Source: Actinostola sp. cb2023
Lineage: Eukaryota > Cnidaria > Anthozoa > Actiniaria > Actinostolidae
Direction: 5' to 3'
DNA: 64,000 nucleotides
Assembly: GCA_033675265.1 (NCBI GenBank)
Contig: JAUJYZ010001255.1
Span: 637,165 to 701,164 of the forward strand
Both the position numbers and the translations under genes were made by a program. Each line of letters starts with the position of its first letter. Position 1 is the stretch's first letter. The notes beneath the pieces are model-generated. The model was not told the DNA's origin. It saw only the letters and a list, made by a program, of their open reading frames with translations, and made no database searches. Positions 21,536-33,129 of this stretch are shown here, piece by piece.

Positions 21536-24500
21536 TCACATATGTTCTTTGTTCGCCAAAGCAGCGAGGGATGTTGTATTTGTTACACCATTAGAAAGCA
21601 TTTTTTTCAAAACATCGCCCATCGATGCTCCGCGCAAGACATCTGCGAAAAACAGCTGCTCAATCACCGCGGGCTCGACTTTTCTTAACGTTGACAGCAT
21701 CAACAAGAGCTTACCAAATCGAGTGGGCTGGTTGGAGTACTGGGCTCTAATGTACTGTTCCAATGAACTCTGGGAAGTGTCTTGTAAGACTTCGACCTGT
21801 CTTGGTTGGTTGATGAGAGATCCTTCTGTAGAAAGAGATAATAATGAACTCACTTTAGAACATTTCCTAGAGGGATGGATTATACTTGACTTTCGTAGAT
21901 TTGATTGAATGAACAGCAATCACAGACTGCAGCTTAAACTGTAGTTGAAACCAGCGTCCCGGGTTACTGAAAGGTCTTTTTCAATTATCTACCGCGTTTT
22001 AAAAGCACCTGCGTCATACAGGTAGTACGTTGTCTCCTGGGGGTGCTTACCATTTACTCGGAAAAACCAGAAATTCCGGTTTGAAAAAAAAAAAGGTATG
22101 TGTCATTCCGATCGGAAAGTTCCGGAAAACTCGGTCTAATGGTACACGCGTCTACGGAAAAAAACGAAAAGAGCGGGAAAAGTGGATTACCTCAATCGCT
22201 AGACCGAGTTTTCCGAAACTTTCCGATCGGAATGACACATACCATTTGTTTTTCCAACCGGAATTTCCGGTTTTTCCGAGTAAATGGTAAGCACCCATGG
22301 TTTTCACTACGACACAAGCGCAAGCATAAACTTGTGTCATGTGAAAATGAACCGACACAAGCCCAAGAATATCATGTAAAATGTTTTGATCACTGCGCTT
22401 ATTAATAATTAATAATTTGTATTTTAATAAAAAAGGTATCTTATGCTTATGCTTACGAAGCTAGTGAAAACAGGCTTTAGCCTCAACCAAGCTTTTCTCT
22501 ATGGTGTTGGTTGACATGTTGATATTTCGGTCGAGACGTCCGTCGTTAACTGGAGAAAAGGGTCGAAAACAGCGCGGCGGACTCGGTCCATCATTGCGCG
22601 CGCACAAAGCCTTCATTGCCTATTAGATAACATACCTGCTCTGAACAGCACAATACATTTGAGGTGGAAGTGCTCCGTCATATCCATACCAAGATTTCGT
22701 ATCCTCTCCTGTTGTTCTTGAAAGAGTCGTGCATATTCCATTCGCTTTAGAATCACATCCATTGAGAGCTGCGCATTGATTGTGGAGTACATCTGCTGTA
22801 CATACATATGTAGAGGACTGCGGGCGGCTTCGAGGAGGAACAGGTCGCTCCACGCCATTTTTAACAGCGTTATTTGGTCGTTCTCCAAAAGATGGTTGAA
22901 TGTGGTGAGCTTCTTGGCCCAGTCCATCATGGAGAATAATACATTGGCTGCTAGTTCGTACGCGGCGTCAGGTCGTGTTTGATTGATGGGTATCATCCCC
23001 ATAGGAAACGTTATCGGCGTGTTGAATGGAGACTGGAAGACTGTGAGTGGGAACATGGTCTGTGCATACATGGCGTTCATGTCGCCGTAAAAGGGAAATT
23101 GGAAATTTGGAAAAGCTGGAAGCTTGGTTGTTTGGACGGCTGTGGATTAAAAACAAACAATTAATCGGCGAGGAAAATAGTTTGACATAATCCATGACGG
23201 AACAGAAAAATATGTCGGCCATACATTTTACCCAGTAATCCTTTGCGAACCTAAATCGGTACTTCTCACAAACTTTCTGACACCTTCACATATATAAAGC
23301 AGGTAAAAGCTTCACACTAGCAATTTTTTAAGTTTTCACAATTGTTTCGTAGTCATTTGTTATATAGTTTGTTTGGTGATGGTAGATCACACGGAAAAAC
23401 TATAGCCAGCTACCACTGCATATGGAATTTAGTAACCAAATAAGGAATTTCTCGGAGTTTGTAGATGAGCGATGTTTTCTTTACAATCGGATTCATATAA
23501 CGCTCTTTCTACCTACCATGTATGGAAATTAGTTACCAAATAAGGTATTTGCCGGTATTGGGTCACCGCTGTTTCTGATTGGTTTAGAGCGGGGTGCATT
23601 CATGTTTCGAAACATGACACGACCTAAGTGCATTTGATATATTATTATTGTTGGTGGCATTTTTTGTTCTATGCATGGGAAGCCATTTAAGTGCTATATA
23701 CGGATACCATTACAGTGTTAATATACACGACATGGATACCATTCAGATGTCTAATAATTAACAAAGATAGGTCAATCACGTGTAATGGCTACATATCTAG
23801 AGTGGTAGTGTTTTTACGGATACCACATGAGTGTTTTCTGTCATGACGTTGATACCATTTAAATGCTTGTATTGTGTCATGGCACGATCATTGTAGTGCT
23901 TCACTTTTAATTTTCCAATAAACTATTTTCGCTGTGGGAGATGAATACCTGCAGACAAAAGGAATATTGTTTTGCGAAAGCCTTTCGCCTCTTTGTTGTC
24001 TGAAATGCGGATTGCTCAGTTTTCAACGAGCCACCCGTTGATAAAAAAAAATGTTCAAGGCAATTTAGAACGCTGTGGTTCGAATCTTAAAAACTTGTTG
24101 GCCGGTGGAACTAGTCTCACGCAAACACGGATATATATATATATATATATATCAATACATGTATTAACTGAATGATTGATGGCGATCTGATTTTGAAACG
24201 TAGCATAGTATTTCAATCGTGTGCAATACTGAGATTTTCTTCAAAAAATAAATTATTATTAAAAACACAAAAGAGACGTTTGAGATGCTGAGCTATTAAA
24301 TTAACAATGAATTTTTCAATCAAATCATCCCAACTGAACGAACAGAACATATTAAAGAACTCAATGCTCTTTATTCTAACTTGAATACCACTAAAATGCC
24401 TAAATGAAACCATAAACTGTTCTCCAGGCTAACGTATAGATACCATTGTGATACTAAGTGCTATCGGATACCATTGAAGTGCCGTCGGATACCATTCTAG

Positions 24501-25360
24501 TGCTCTGTGCCACGTTTAATCTCAGATAATTTTGTTTACGGTAGTAAAGCTAATTAATCATATTAGATTATTTCTTAATGAATAGAATTTAATTAGACCA
24601 ACAAAAATAGGTTCAACATTTGATTTTAACTCATTTTATGTCAACATTTGATTACTGACTTTAGGGGGGGGGGGGGGGAATTAAAATAATATTTTGAATT
24701 ATTTTTATTTTTATGATCAAACCATTTGTTAAAACATGATTCTTAATACATAAATACTCAACGCTAAAGCACAGTTTCTAAGAAACTTGGCAACATGTGC
24801 CGGCGGTTAAGGGATCAGTTCCTGTTTTCAGCGACAAAATCAGTGTCAGTTTTCTCCAACTACGGAATCCCGTATCAAAAACTTCCCCACTGATTTATAA
24901 ACCGAGTCCTTTTTAGGAGATAGTACAGAAGTCTTACAGTTTTATTTTGATGACTTTAAAGTGATATGTTTTCTTCGGTCAGTCAAAGCAAGAACAAAGG
25001 CTTACTGGTTGTAAGACGCACCTCAAAAGAACAACTACACGAGTTTACTAAACATTCCCCTGTGTTTTCAAAACACTTACCGTCTTTTTTCATGCCTGTG
25101 TCTACACACTTTTGGAATCTGCAAGCAGGACAGCGGCTACGTGTGTGACGGTCGATCTGGCAACTCCCATGCGCCCTACATGTGTAACTCGTACTATTAC
25201 GAACGGTTCTTTTGAAGAAGCTCTTGCAGCCTTCGCATGTGCTGACGCCGTAGTGCTTGCCCGTTGATTTATCACCACACACAGCACACTCGACCTTCTC
25301 GTCGGGTTTACTCTTGGAAACCTTGACTTCCACGTGCGCCATATCCATACAAGTCGACAT
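21536..25360 (-). CDS. divergent NR2-class nuclear receptor, gene B
   Basis: Three exons, 25360-25081, 23139-22636 and 21825-21536, join in phase 1 twice and encode 357 aa. The start is the first ATG after an in-frame stop; longer readings begin at a non-ATG codon. The DNA-binding domain starts near residue 25 (Cys 25, 28, 42, 45, 61, 67, 77, 80) with P-box CEGCKS. The second finger ([25 protein letters not shown]) departs from the RNQC-x2-CRLKKC pattern of gene A. The ligand-binding domain is recognisable ([35 protein letters not shown]), and exon 3 gives [19 protein letters not shown]. Intron positions and phases match gene A exactly, so the two are likely duplicates with faster change in B. 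The N-terminal domain is short (24 residues). Subfamily within NR2 is uncertain. Confidence 0.87.
22041..22296. mobile_element. 256-bp foldback MITE in intron 2 of gene B
   Basis: Outer ends GGGTGCTTACCATTTACTCG and its complement CGAGTAAATGGTAAGCACCC. Complementarity runs about 110 bases per arm, including TGTCATTCCGATCGGAA. Confidence 0.85.
23640..24510 (+). repeat. degenerate GATACCATT...AGTGC motif series in intron 1 of gene B
   Basis: Variants of GATACCATT followed a few bases later by AGTGC or similar occur near 23704, 23737, 23850, 24440, 24467 and 24486, with weaker forms at 23655, 23818 and 24385. Spacing is irregular. This is either a decayed tandem repeat or a clustered site. Confidence 0.5.
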
Positions 25361-26584
25361 TACTGCGTTATAACTCGAACACCGCACGGCTCGACTACCT
25401 CTATGGTTTTGTGTCAAACTGGGTCGATCGGTTGTTTTCTAGCTGATTGCAAGTTGTAAAGATCTAATGGTTTATTCATTATGTTATTTGCCCGGTGGTA
25501 GTCGCATGTCATCTAATGACTAAAAGGTCGGGTGAAACTGGTGCTATTGTTGGCATCGGTGAGGTACCCGTTCCCCACGCGTTAGTGATTTCTTCTCAGT
25601 GAAATTTCTTGACGAACAAAGCACTTTATATATATTATCTCTAGGAAAGACTTAATTCGATATATTGTATATACACCTACTATTCAAACACATATATACC
25701 AACGTCCAAGAGTTGGTTGAAGAATGCATTATTGAACAATGTTTCTCAGGAAAAATCTTCTATTCTGTCATAGAACTGAATGAGGCAGGCTTAATATGCC
25801 GGGAAAGTACTATAACCTTTTGTACAATTCGCGACTGATATTTTGATTTATTCACTGTAACTTTATTTCGCCACCAACTGATAACTTATTTAGTCGTTGT
25901 GTTTAGTTTTATGCAGTTTTGTTGACCATTTGTTTGGTCTGGAGGCCAGATCTTTAACCCAGTCACTTGCTCTATGCTAACCTTATCTTAGAACGAGTGC
26001 ATTTGACCATATTGACACGTGTCAAAGTTCACTGGAATAACATCAAAAATTCATACGAAAATTGTCTACCAAATAAAGATTAAAAAGAAAGCACACAAAA
26101 ATAAATCCTATATATCAAATTTCCAAACAAAGTTGGGAAGCAATTATGGACCACAACGTCCCCCACAATGACCCATTGTGCCTCCTGTTTAATTAAACGT
26201 ATGTCAGCAATCTCAAGAGTCGATTCAGTGTCACGTTGAACGCTCTAACAGGTGACTACTTTGTGTGTAGAATAGTTAATCACCAGTCAATACAATATCA
26301 CCACGGTTTTGTTTAGACCAGAGAAGAGAAAATATTTAGAGTTTTGGGAACACTTCTCGACTTAAGAGTCAAAATATATTATAGTTGGTGATTTATTTAT
26401 GCTTTCGTTGACATTTGCGCGTGTCCCCTTATACATATAGCAGTCACGCTCGATTTGAAAGTATATGGCTCGATTGTTCCTTTAATGACTTTTCTGTGCT
26501 CTTTGTTCTATTTTGTCAGTGTCAATTCCCTGTCTTTATCGTCGTGAACTCGAGTGAACCAGTTTTAGGCTCCTGCATCGCATC
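25361..26584. other. 5' flank of gene B and intergenic DNA
   Basis: Presumed promoter region of the minus-strand receptor. No recognisable element or second gene. Short AT-rich tracts only. Confidence 0.35.
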
Positions 26585-26990
26585 AACATGGAATTGAAGC
26601 TAGACGTCAATTATTTCCACCATCTCCTCTTCAAACATTTTCGTGTAAAAGTCACCAACATAGAATTGAACTAATAAAACTAGACGTCAATTATTTCCAC
26701 CATCTCCTCTTCAAACATTTTCGTGTATTACTAAAAGTCACCAACATAGAATTGAACTAATAAAACTAGACGTCAATTATTTCCACCATCTCCTCTTCAA
26801 ACATTTTCGTGTATTACTAAAAGTCACCAACATAGAATTTAACTAGTAAAACTAGACGTCAATTATTTCCACCATCTCCTCTTCAAACGTTTTCGTGTAA
26901 AAGTCACCAACATAGAATTTAACTAGTAAAACTAGACGTCAAATATTTCCACCATCTCCTCTTCAAACATTTTCGTGTAAAAGTCACAAA
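26585..26990 (+). repeat. 80-86 bp tandem repeat, five copies
   Basis: TAGACGTCAATTATTTCCAC recurs at 26601, 26681, 26767, 26853 and 26933. Two units carry an extra TTACTA, which explains the 80/86 alternation. Confidence 0.9.
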
Positions 26991-27076
26991 CCTCGTAACG
27001 ATAGCGTTTTCAAATGTTTCTAGTCATAAAGAAGAAATAACCCCCGTTACAACAAACTTCAACCACTGAAAAATCT

Positions 27077-27106
27077 GAGCCCCAGGTGGGAAACGAACCC
27101 ACGACC
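27077..27106 (-). repeat. tRNA-derived SINE remnant (B-box region)
   Basis: The minus strand reads GGTCGTGGGTTCGTTTCCCA then CCTGGGGCTC. GGTTCGTTTCC (27089-27099) fits an RNA polymerase III B box and sits in a T-arm-like stem. No A box or body is recognisable, so only a fragment remains. Confidence 0.45.
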
Positions 27107-28036
27107 AGTCATGTTATCATCTTTTTGTCATTCGCCTCCAAAAGTTTCCCCATTCAATGTGCAAACTGTTATACACCCTTTCTCTTTTCTTTCTTTTTCC
27201 ATTTCAAAAATGTATCAGGGAGATTCAGCGTTGTGTGGGTTTCAGTTCCTTTCAATTGTTACCTTCATTCAGTCTTAGCTACCTGTTTATCCAGTCGTCA
27301 AGCAGGCGAGCTCACAGATCAAAGAAAACAAAGCTTAATATAAGGATTCTACATTATATTAGATTCTCATTGATTTTGATAAATCCCGGACTAAAGTTTC
27401 AGTACCTGGAGTACAGTTTTAGTTTGAAGTATTTTGCCGTGATTTGAGATGATTGTAAAAAGGACAAGGAATAAAATGAGTTATGTATTTTCTCTCCCAA
27501 AAAGAATTACTAGTAATGACATAGAAATGCATTCATTTTTGATTGTTATTATTATTTTACATTCTTTAACTGGCAAAGATTTGATAAAATTGATCAAAGT
27601 GTTTCTATTTTCTTCTGCTTTTTGCTTTTAAATATATTTTTCCTCAACATTAACCCCAAGAGCGAAAACGCTCATCGAAGGGGTCCTGTAACAAAATGAC
27701 GTGAAAGAAAAGACGAGTACCACTAGAATACTAATACACACATACAAATAATAATATCAAAGCAATAAAAGTACGCTTCTGCTTGCGTAAAATGTAAACC
27801 AGGCTTATAACATTTGTATTGATTATGTTTAAGGCGCAGAAGTATTGATTATGTATCGTACTCTAGAAGATCTTATTTGCGGTGTAAAAGTTTATAAATG
27901 AGCGCGGCCACGAACAACACTCCACTGGTATACGTCGGATCAAACAATGATCTAACTGGTTCGCAAATTAAGAAATAGGTTAAATGAAGAATAACCAATA
28001 CGACGTAGAATTATACGGATTTAATGTTGCACAATA
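27107..28036. other. AT-rich intergenic stretch
   Basis: Short open frames with no family signature. Nothing further is supported. Confidence 0.35.
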
Positions 28037-28065
28037 TTTCGACTAGCCATACTAGTCTTCATCAG
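28037..28065 (-). ncRNA. hammerhead-ribozyme-like core
   Basis: On the minus strand CTGATGA is followed by AGACTAG, loop TATGG, CTAGTC and GAAA, which is the conserved hammerhead order with a perfect six-base stem II. One extra A separates CTGATGA from stem II. After GAAA comes ATTGTGCAACAT, which can form only a short imperfect stem III. Penelope-like retroelements are known to carry minimal hammerheads of this kind, so this may be the end of such an element. No reverse transcriptase is nearby. Activity is unproven. Confidence 0.4.
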
Positions 28066-28293
28066 GTGCATATGAGATTTTACAAGTGACTTGACTAAAT
28101 ATAATGGTAAAAAGGAAATGACGTAAAAAACATAATATGATTGCGAAAGATAACTGACGGTGTGACTGATTATTTGCGGCATTTCTCTGCTCTTCTATTA
28201 TAAAGTGAAATTATGTTTCTGTTCCCCTTGGAATTGCCTTGGTACATTTCCTGGGTGAAGGGGTTGGAAAATAAAAACGTTCTTGACCAGTGT

Positions 28294-28324
28294 CAGGGGA
28301 AAATTACTTAGTAATTTTCCCCTG
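28294..28324. repeat. 31-bp palindrome
   Basis: CAGGGGAAAATTACT and its complement AGTAATTTTCCCCTG meet around one base. GTGTAAATT-type inverted bits follow to about 28350. Confidence 0.6.
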
Positions 28325-29522
28325 CCAGTGTAAATTCTGTGTAAATTTACACCGGGTAATTAATTAAGAGCGTGCGTTTTTCCCCAGTGTCTACTAAGCA
28401 CTGATACCGATAATTGGCGTTGATTTATATAATTGATTATTTAACATTAAAAACCTGAGTTTAAGTTGAATAAAGGTTTCTTTTTCGCGGTCATCAAGCA
28501 TAGAGACCAAAGGTCTTGACATGTCAACCTCACGTGATACGCAGGTACGAGCAACCTGCCCTTTGAAGCGATGTAACCTTTACAACCTTCACACCCTAGC
28601 CTGCCCTAAACATGGTAGCAAAATCTGACCATAATAATAATTAATAATAATAATAATAACTTATAAAGCGCTTATACAAGTCGGTTCTAAGCGCTGATTA
28701 CAATAAAAAGTAAAATATGTAAAAATATATAAAGTATTTAAAAATCAATGGATATAAATAAACCATCTGTTTGAAGAGAATGCTTTCCAAAATGAACACA
28801 CCAACTTTAATTTTAGTGGTGTGCTCCGAAATCTAACTGAACATATACAGTCATTTGCAAAAATTCTGGCCGCTAATATATCAATATATCGGGTGCATTA
28901 TGGGTAATTAAATAATTGAAAATTCCCCTTAAAGCGGATTAACGCCAGCAAAGTTGCTAGAAATATTTAGTATAATGTTTATTTTAGTCTTAGGTTTGTA
29001 TTTTGCTTCATTTAATAAGTTAGGAAACTCAAAATAGTATTATTTAATCACCCATAATGCACCCGATATATTGATGTATCACGATTTTCAAGTCACTTTG
29101 TTTAATTTTGAGACGTCAATATTTTGTGGTATTGACGTCTCAAAATTACCGCGCGCGATTGGCTCACAAATATGATTGACAGCGAAAATGACATTTTTTT
29201 GGTATCTGGCTTTCAACTACAATGCGAATGCAGGAATGTTCTTCGATTTTTCAAGGAAAATTCAAGGTTATTCCACAGTAAAAAGGAGTTTCTACAATGC
29301 AGTATTATCAGTATTATGTTATGTGTATAAACAAGGGAAGCTAAGGTCGTAGTTAAGGTGAGAAATGATTCTGTCAAACCTCATTCACACTAAAATTTCA
29401 TTTCACGGCGAAAGCTACGAACACTAGTTTCTTGATAAAACTCGATGCTGTAAAAGTGTAAATTACAATCAGGCACATGATGAAAACCTTGATCAGTTTA
29501 AGACAATAAAACAGTTATTATA

Positions 29523-31325
29523 ACTAGGCTAACCATAGGTCAAAAATTGCGACCTCCGAATTCGAAAACCAAGACAAATTGACAATCCTCCATGTACGTA
29601 AAAATGTTTTGATTTCGCGATCGTTTCTTGTCCATTTCAGCCGTGGGAACGGTCCTTTCTGATTGGTTGATTTTTACAGAGATGTGATTGCCGCTGTCAT
29701 GTTACATAGGAGGCTAGTTATTGCAAGCCCGTGTACTACTGAACAGTTTTAGAAATCTATTGACAGATAATTTTTCGCTCCGACGGCAATTATTATCACT
29801 GAAGAAAGACATTAGTATCAATCAATAAAAATCAACATACATGAACGATCTCTTATGAACACCTTTATCTTGAATTTAGAATAAAGTTTGGTACGGTTGG
29901 CGGCACGATATAAAACGAACGAGCTGTTAGGCAGATAATTCAGTGATCTGGGATGACTTGGTTTCCAAGAGATAGCATTTATACGGTACTATAGGATTCG
30001 ATCGACTACTTTATATGTTGCCATACCCAGAAATCAGAGACATGCCTGGTCGCGCAGCTCATTATTCATAAGCTTTTCGTACATTTACATATCAAAGACA
30101 AATGGTAGAAATGTATGGCAAAACATAGAAAATCAGAAATATCTGAAGAACTAAACTTCGGATGCAAACTCCCGATAGCTAATTCACAAGTTTAATGTTT
30201 TGGGTGCTCGAATCGAGTACACTTCTTACAATCAAGCGAAAATAAAGTATGACAAAATCGATTTCAAAAATCGCTCTCTCAACAACATCTCACCTCTGTC
30301 ATTTACTGTAAAAGGCCGCCAAATTGAGTAAATTCCTAAAAGTTGGAGTCCGGTAGCAGCTTCGTCGAGCGTGGTACACACTTTCCCGATAGCCAGTTCG
30401 AAAGGACGTCATCTAAACTCACAGAATATCACACTTGTTTGGCCATAAATTCCACTTCTAATATGACAAAGTCCAGCCAAAGATAAGCTAAATTCCACTT
30501 TCGCCGATACAGAAGCATACTGAGTAAATATACTGTTTTCACCGTTGTTTTTCACTCGGTAAACGCTTCTGTCAAGATTATTTGGATCGCCATGTTTACA
30601 TAAATAGCCTGGCCTGTTAGATTACACAGGAAACCCAGAGATAGTTAGCTGAGTTAGGCTCAAAAAGCGAGAAATAGGAGAGACGATGGAGGGGAGCAGA
30701 GGGGAGGGGGTTCAACTTTGGGCTTCCTGTGGTAAATACCATTTTCGTATCTTTTTGCGAAATTTGCAATTATTTTAAAATGTAGAGGATGTATGATCAA
30801 GATCGCTTCACACTATTAGTTTGTGATTCAGATTTCACATAGTTTACATGAATTTGAGCATAATCTTTTGATTCTGGGTAACTCCGCTGACACAAATAAT
30901 CGTAGACGCAAAATGTCTCTGATTTCTGGCAATGCGGTCCACAGTGACAATCAGTGCAGCGACTTAGCACACAACAGAGCTGAAAGACTAACTATAATAA
31001 CATTGCCTTCCCCTCGATATGTTGCTAACTAAAGCGATCGTCAACAATAAATGAAGATCTTTACATAATTCCATCGAAGAATCGGATATATTAAAAGTAC
31101 GAGCAAAAAAGGCTTCGAATCCACTCTGAACACAAGATCGCGAGTCACAAATGCCCAAATGAACGACGGGAACGTACGATATATGACGTCAGGGCAAAAG
31201 TCACGTGAAAAAAATCTTTCTCCACTGAAAAACACAAATCGAGAATCGAGCTGGCATCTGAATACACAGGAAGCCCAACCAAAGATTAGTGTTGCTCCCA
31301 GTTCGCTCGCTGGGGCTCGCTCACT
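29523..31325. mobile_element. 1.8-kb insertion inside the composite element
   Basis: Block L (29095-29522) and block R (from about 31326) are contiguous in the second copy at 34523/34524 but separated here, so this segment was gained in copy 1 or lost from copy 2. It holds no ORF over 75 codons. It carries three copies of the dispersed CCTGTGG motif (30624, 30718, 31264). Clear terminal repeats or target duplication were not found. Confidence 0.5.
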
Positions 31326-32353
31326 GGTCGCAATTATTTGGTCGTTTGTTTATTGCAGAATAACATTGAATGAAGTTGAATGAATTTTAATACAGTGAAA
31401 GTTGTTCTTTGCCGTGAAAATCCGTCCAATCTTGACTTCTTGTAGAATCTTGTGCTTAATTTGCCGTCTTTTGAGCTATTTTCCACCCTGCATTGGACTT
31501 GACGTCGACTGACATATTGCAGTCACATTTGCCCTTGTATATACAGAAGATTGAGGGTTAAAACATCGTTGAATTTTCACGAAATTATATTTACTGAATC
31601 GATTCACTTTCAACCGGCGAACCGTACGATAAACTTTGGATTTGTTTTCATTCGCTTTTCTGCCAAAATAAGAGATGAAATGCTTGTCATGACATAAAAG
31701 AGGAAGCTTGTCAATAGTTCTTTATAATCACTATCATGTTAACTTGTTTAAACTGTCATAGTTTTAACTTTTTTTTAAATCTTTTTGTACTGAAAACAGT
31801 TTTCAAAAACTTCAATCGTCGCCACGTCAACGCACGAGGTGGTGAGAATTTGAACTAAATCAGAATGCTTTCCTTGTTATTTTATTAGTTTTTCTTGCGA
31901 ATTATTGTAGAATCGTGATACAAAACTAATTGGGATTTTGAGACGGCGATACCACAAATTATTATACTACTATTACGTAATTTTACCTTATAAGGTCAAG
32001 AGAACTCGAAAAATATGGAGCCGTATTACCATAGTTCGAAAGCCGTATTACCATTGATAGTTCTAAAACCGGTTTCACTGCAAAGTTTTGAACATTTTGT
32101 GATGTCAAATCCATTGTCAATAAGAGTACATACAATGGAAAACCGCTTGCGATTTCTTTTTTAAAACAACAAAGTCAAAAAATCATCCAAAAGCAAGGAT
32201 AAAGTTTGAAAGAAAAACCTTTTCAAGCGTGCGCTGGCTCCGTGCGCGAGCGATTCGTCATTCTGCGCGGACCTTGAAAGGTTTTGAAATAATTATTAGA
32301 TAAATTTACTCAAAAACGGACAATTATGTTTTCGTTCAAAGTAGTATAATAAT

Positions 32354-32501
32354 TAGATCTTATTTGGGGTTTTTCCCGTAATACGGGCTGATATTTTACT
32401 CGTTACTCGCATTTTTCCTCGTCCCTTCGGGACTCGGAAAAATACATTCGCAACTCGTAAAATATCAGCCCGTATTACGGGAAAAACCCCAAATAAGATC
32501 T
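32354..32501. repeat. long near-perfect palindrome
   Basis: AGATCTTATTTGGGGTTTTT on the left and AAAAACCCCAAATAAGATCT on the right begin arms complementary for about 45 bases and, with gaps, for most of the element (CTCGTCCCTTCGGGACTCGG at the centre). It lies in a part of block R absent from copy 2. Confidence 0.8.
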
Positions 32502-33129
32502 AAATATTGACGGCGTTGGTAGAAAATATATTCCGTATTGGGCGACGTATTTTCTCCCAACTAGCCGTCAATATTTTGTGGTATCGCCGTCTCAAAATTC
32601 CAATTAGTTTATAATATCGTGGCGGCCAGAATTTTTGCAAATGACTGTAAGTATGTATATATGGGTATGTGCCGTCAGTTTAAAAGGTCGGGTTTTCGAA
32701 CCTCCCAGCACTGAAACAGAGTAATAACGTCGGCAATATACCCTGACAAAGGGTGATAAGTTTAGTCATGAAAACGAAGTAAAACCACGGTTCCTGTGCG
32801 TGTTGTTTCACGTTTAAATCATACACGATATAAAGATCGACATTTTTTGTACTGAAAAAGGGTCAAGGTTCAGAGATCCGAGAGGCACAGCCCCACCCTA
32901 AATTATGGTGAGCTCAGATTTATTTTGACTCTAACTAGGTTTCTTACTATTTCGTATACCTTGAGTCGGTGTTCGAGGAAGTGGGGTTCTATTGTTTTAC
33001 AGCGTTTTACTTATAATCCTTTGCGAGAAATCTTGTCTATAATGGCCGTTCTTTGCATAATAGAGTTAGGACTGGACACTAGACTTCCTACCATTAAAAA
33101 ACCTAGCTTTGCTGCTTCTGAAGATTTAA

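Larger units (their letters stand above)
28848..32647. mobile_element. 3.8-kb composite element with Tc1/mariner-like ends
   Basis: Ends CAGTCATTTGCAAAAATTC and GAATTTTTGCAAATGACTG are exact inverted repeats (26 bases in all, through TGGCCGC) and are flanked by TA on both sides (28846-28847 and 32648-32649). CAGT-initial ends with TA duplication are the Tc1/mariner signature. A second inverted pair (ATATATCGGGTGCATTATGG) lies at 28884 and about 29052. No transposase frame is visible, so it is nonautonomous. It contains the L and R blocks of another repeat, a 1.8-kb insertion and a long palindrome, each listed separately. Confidence 0.75.

Noticed and set aside
25361..25417. N-terminal extension of receptor B
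   Set aside because: Begins at TTG rather than ATG. The first in-frame ATG after the stop is 25360.
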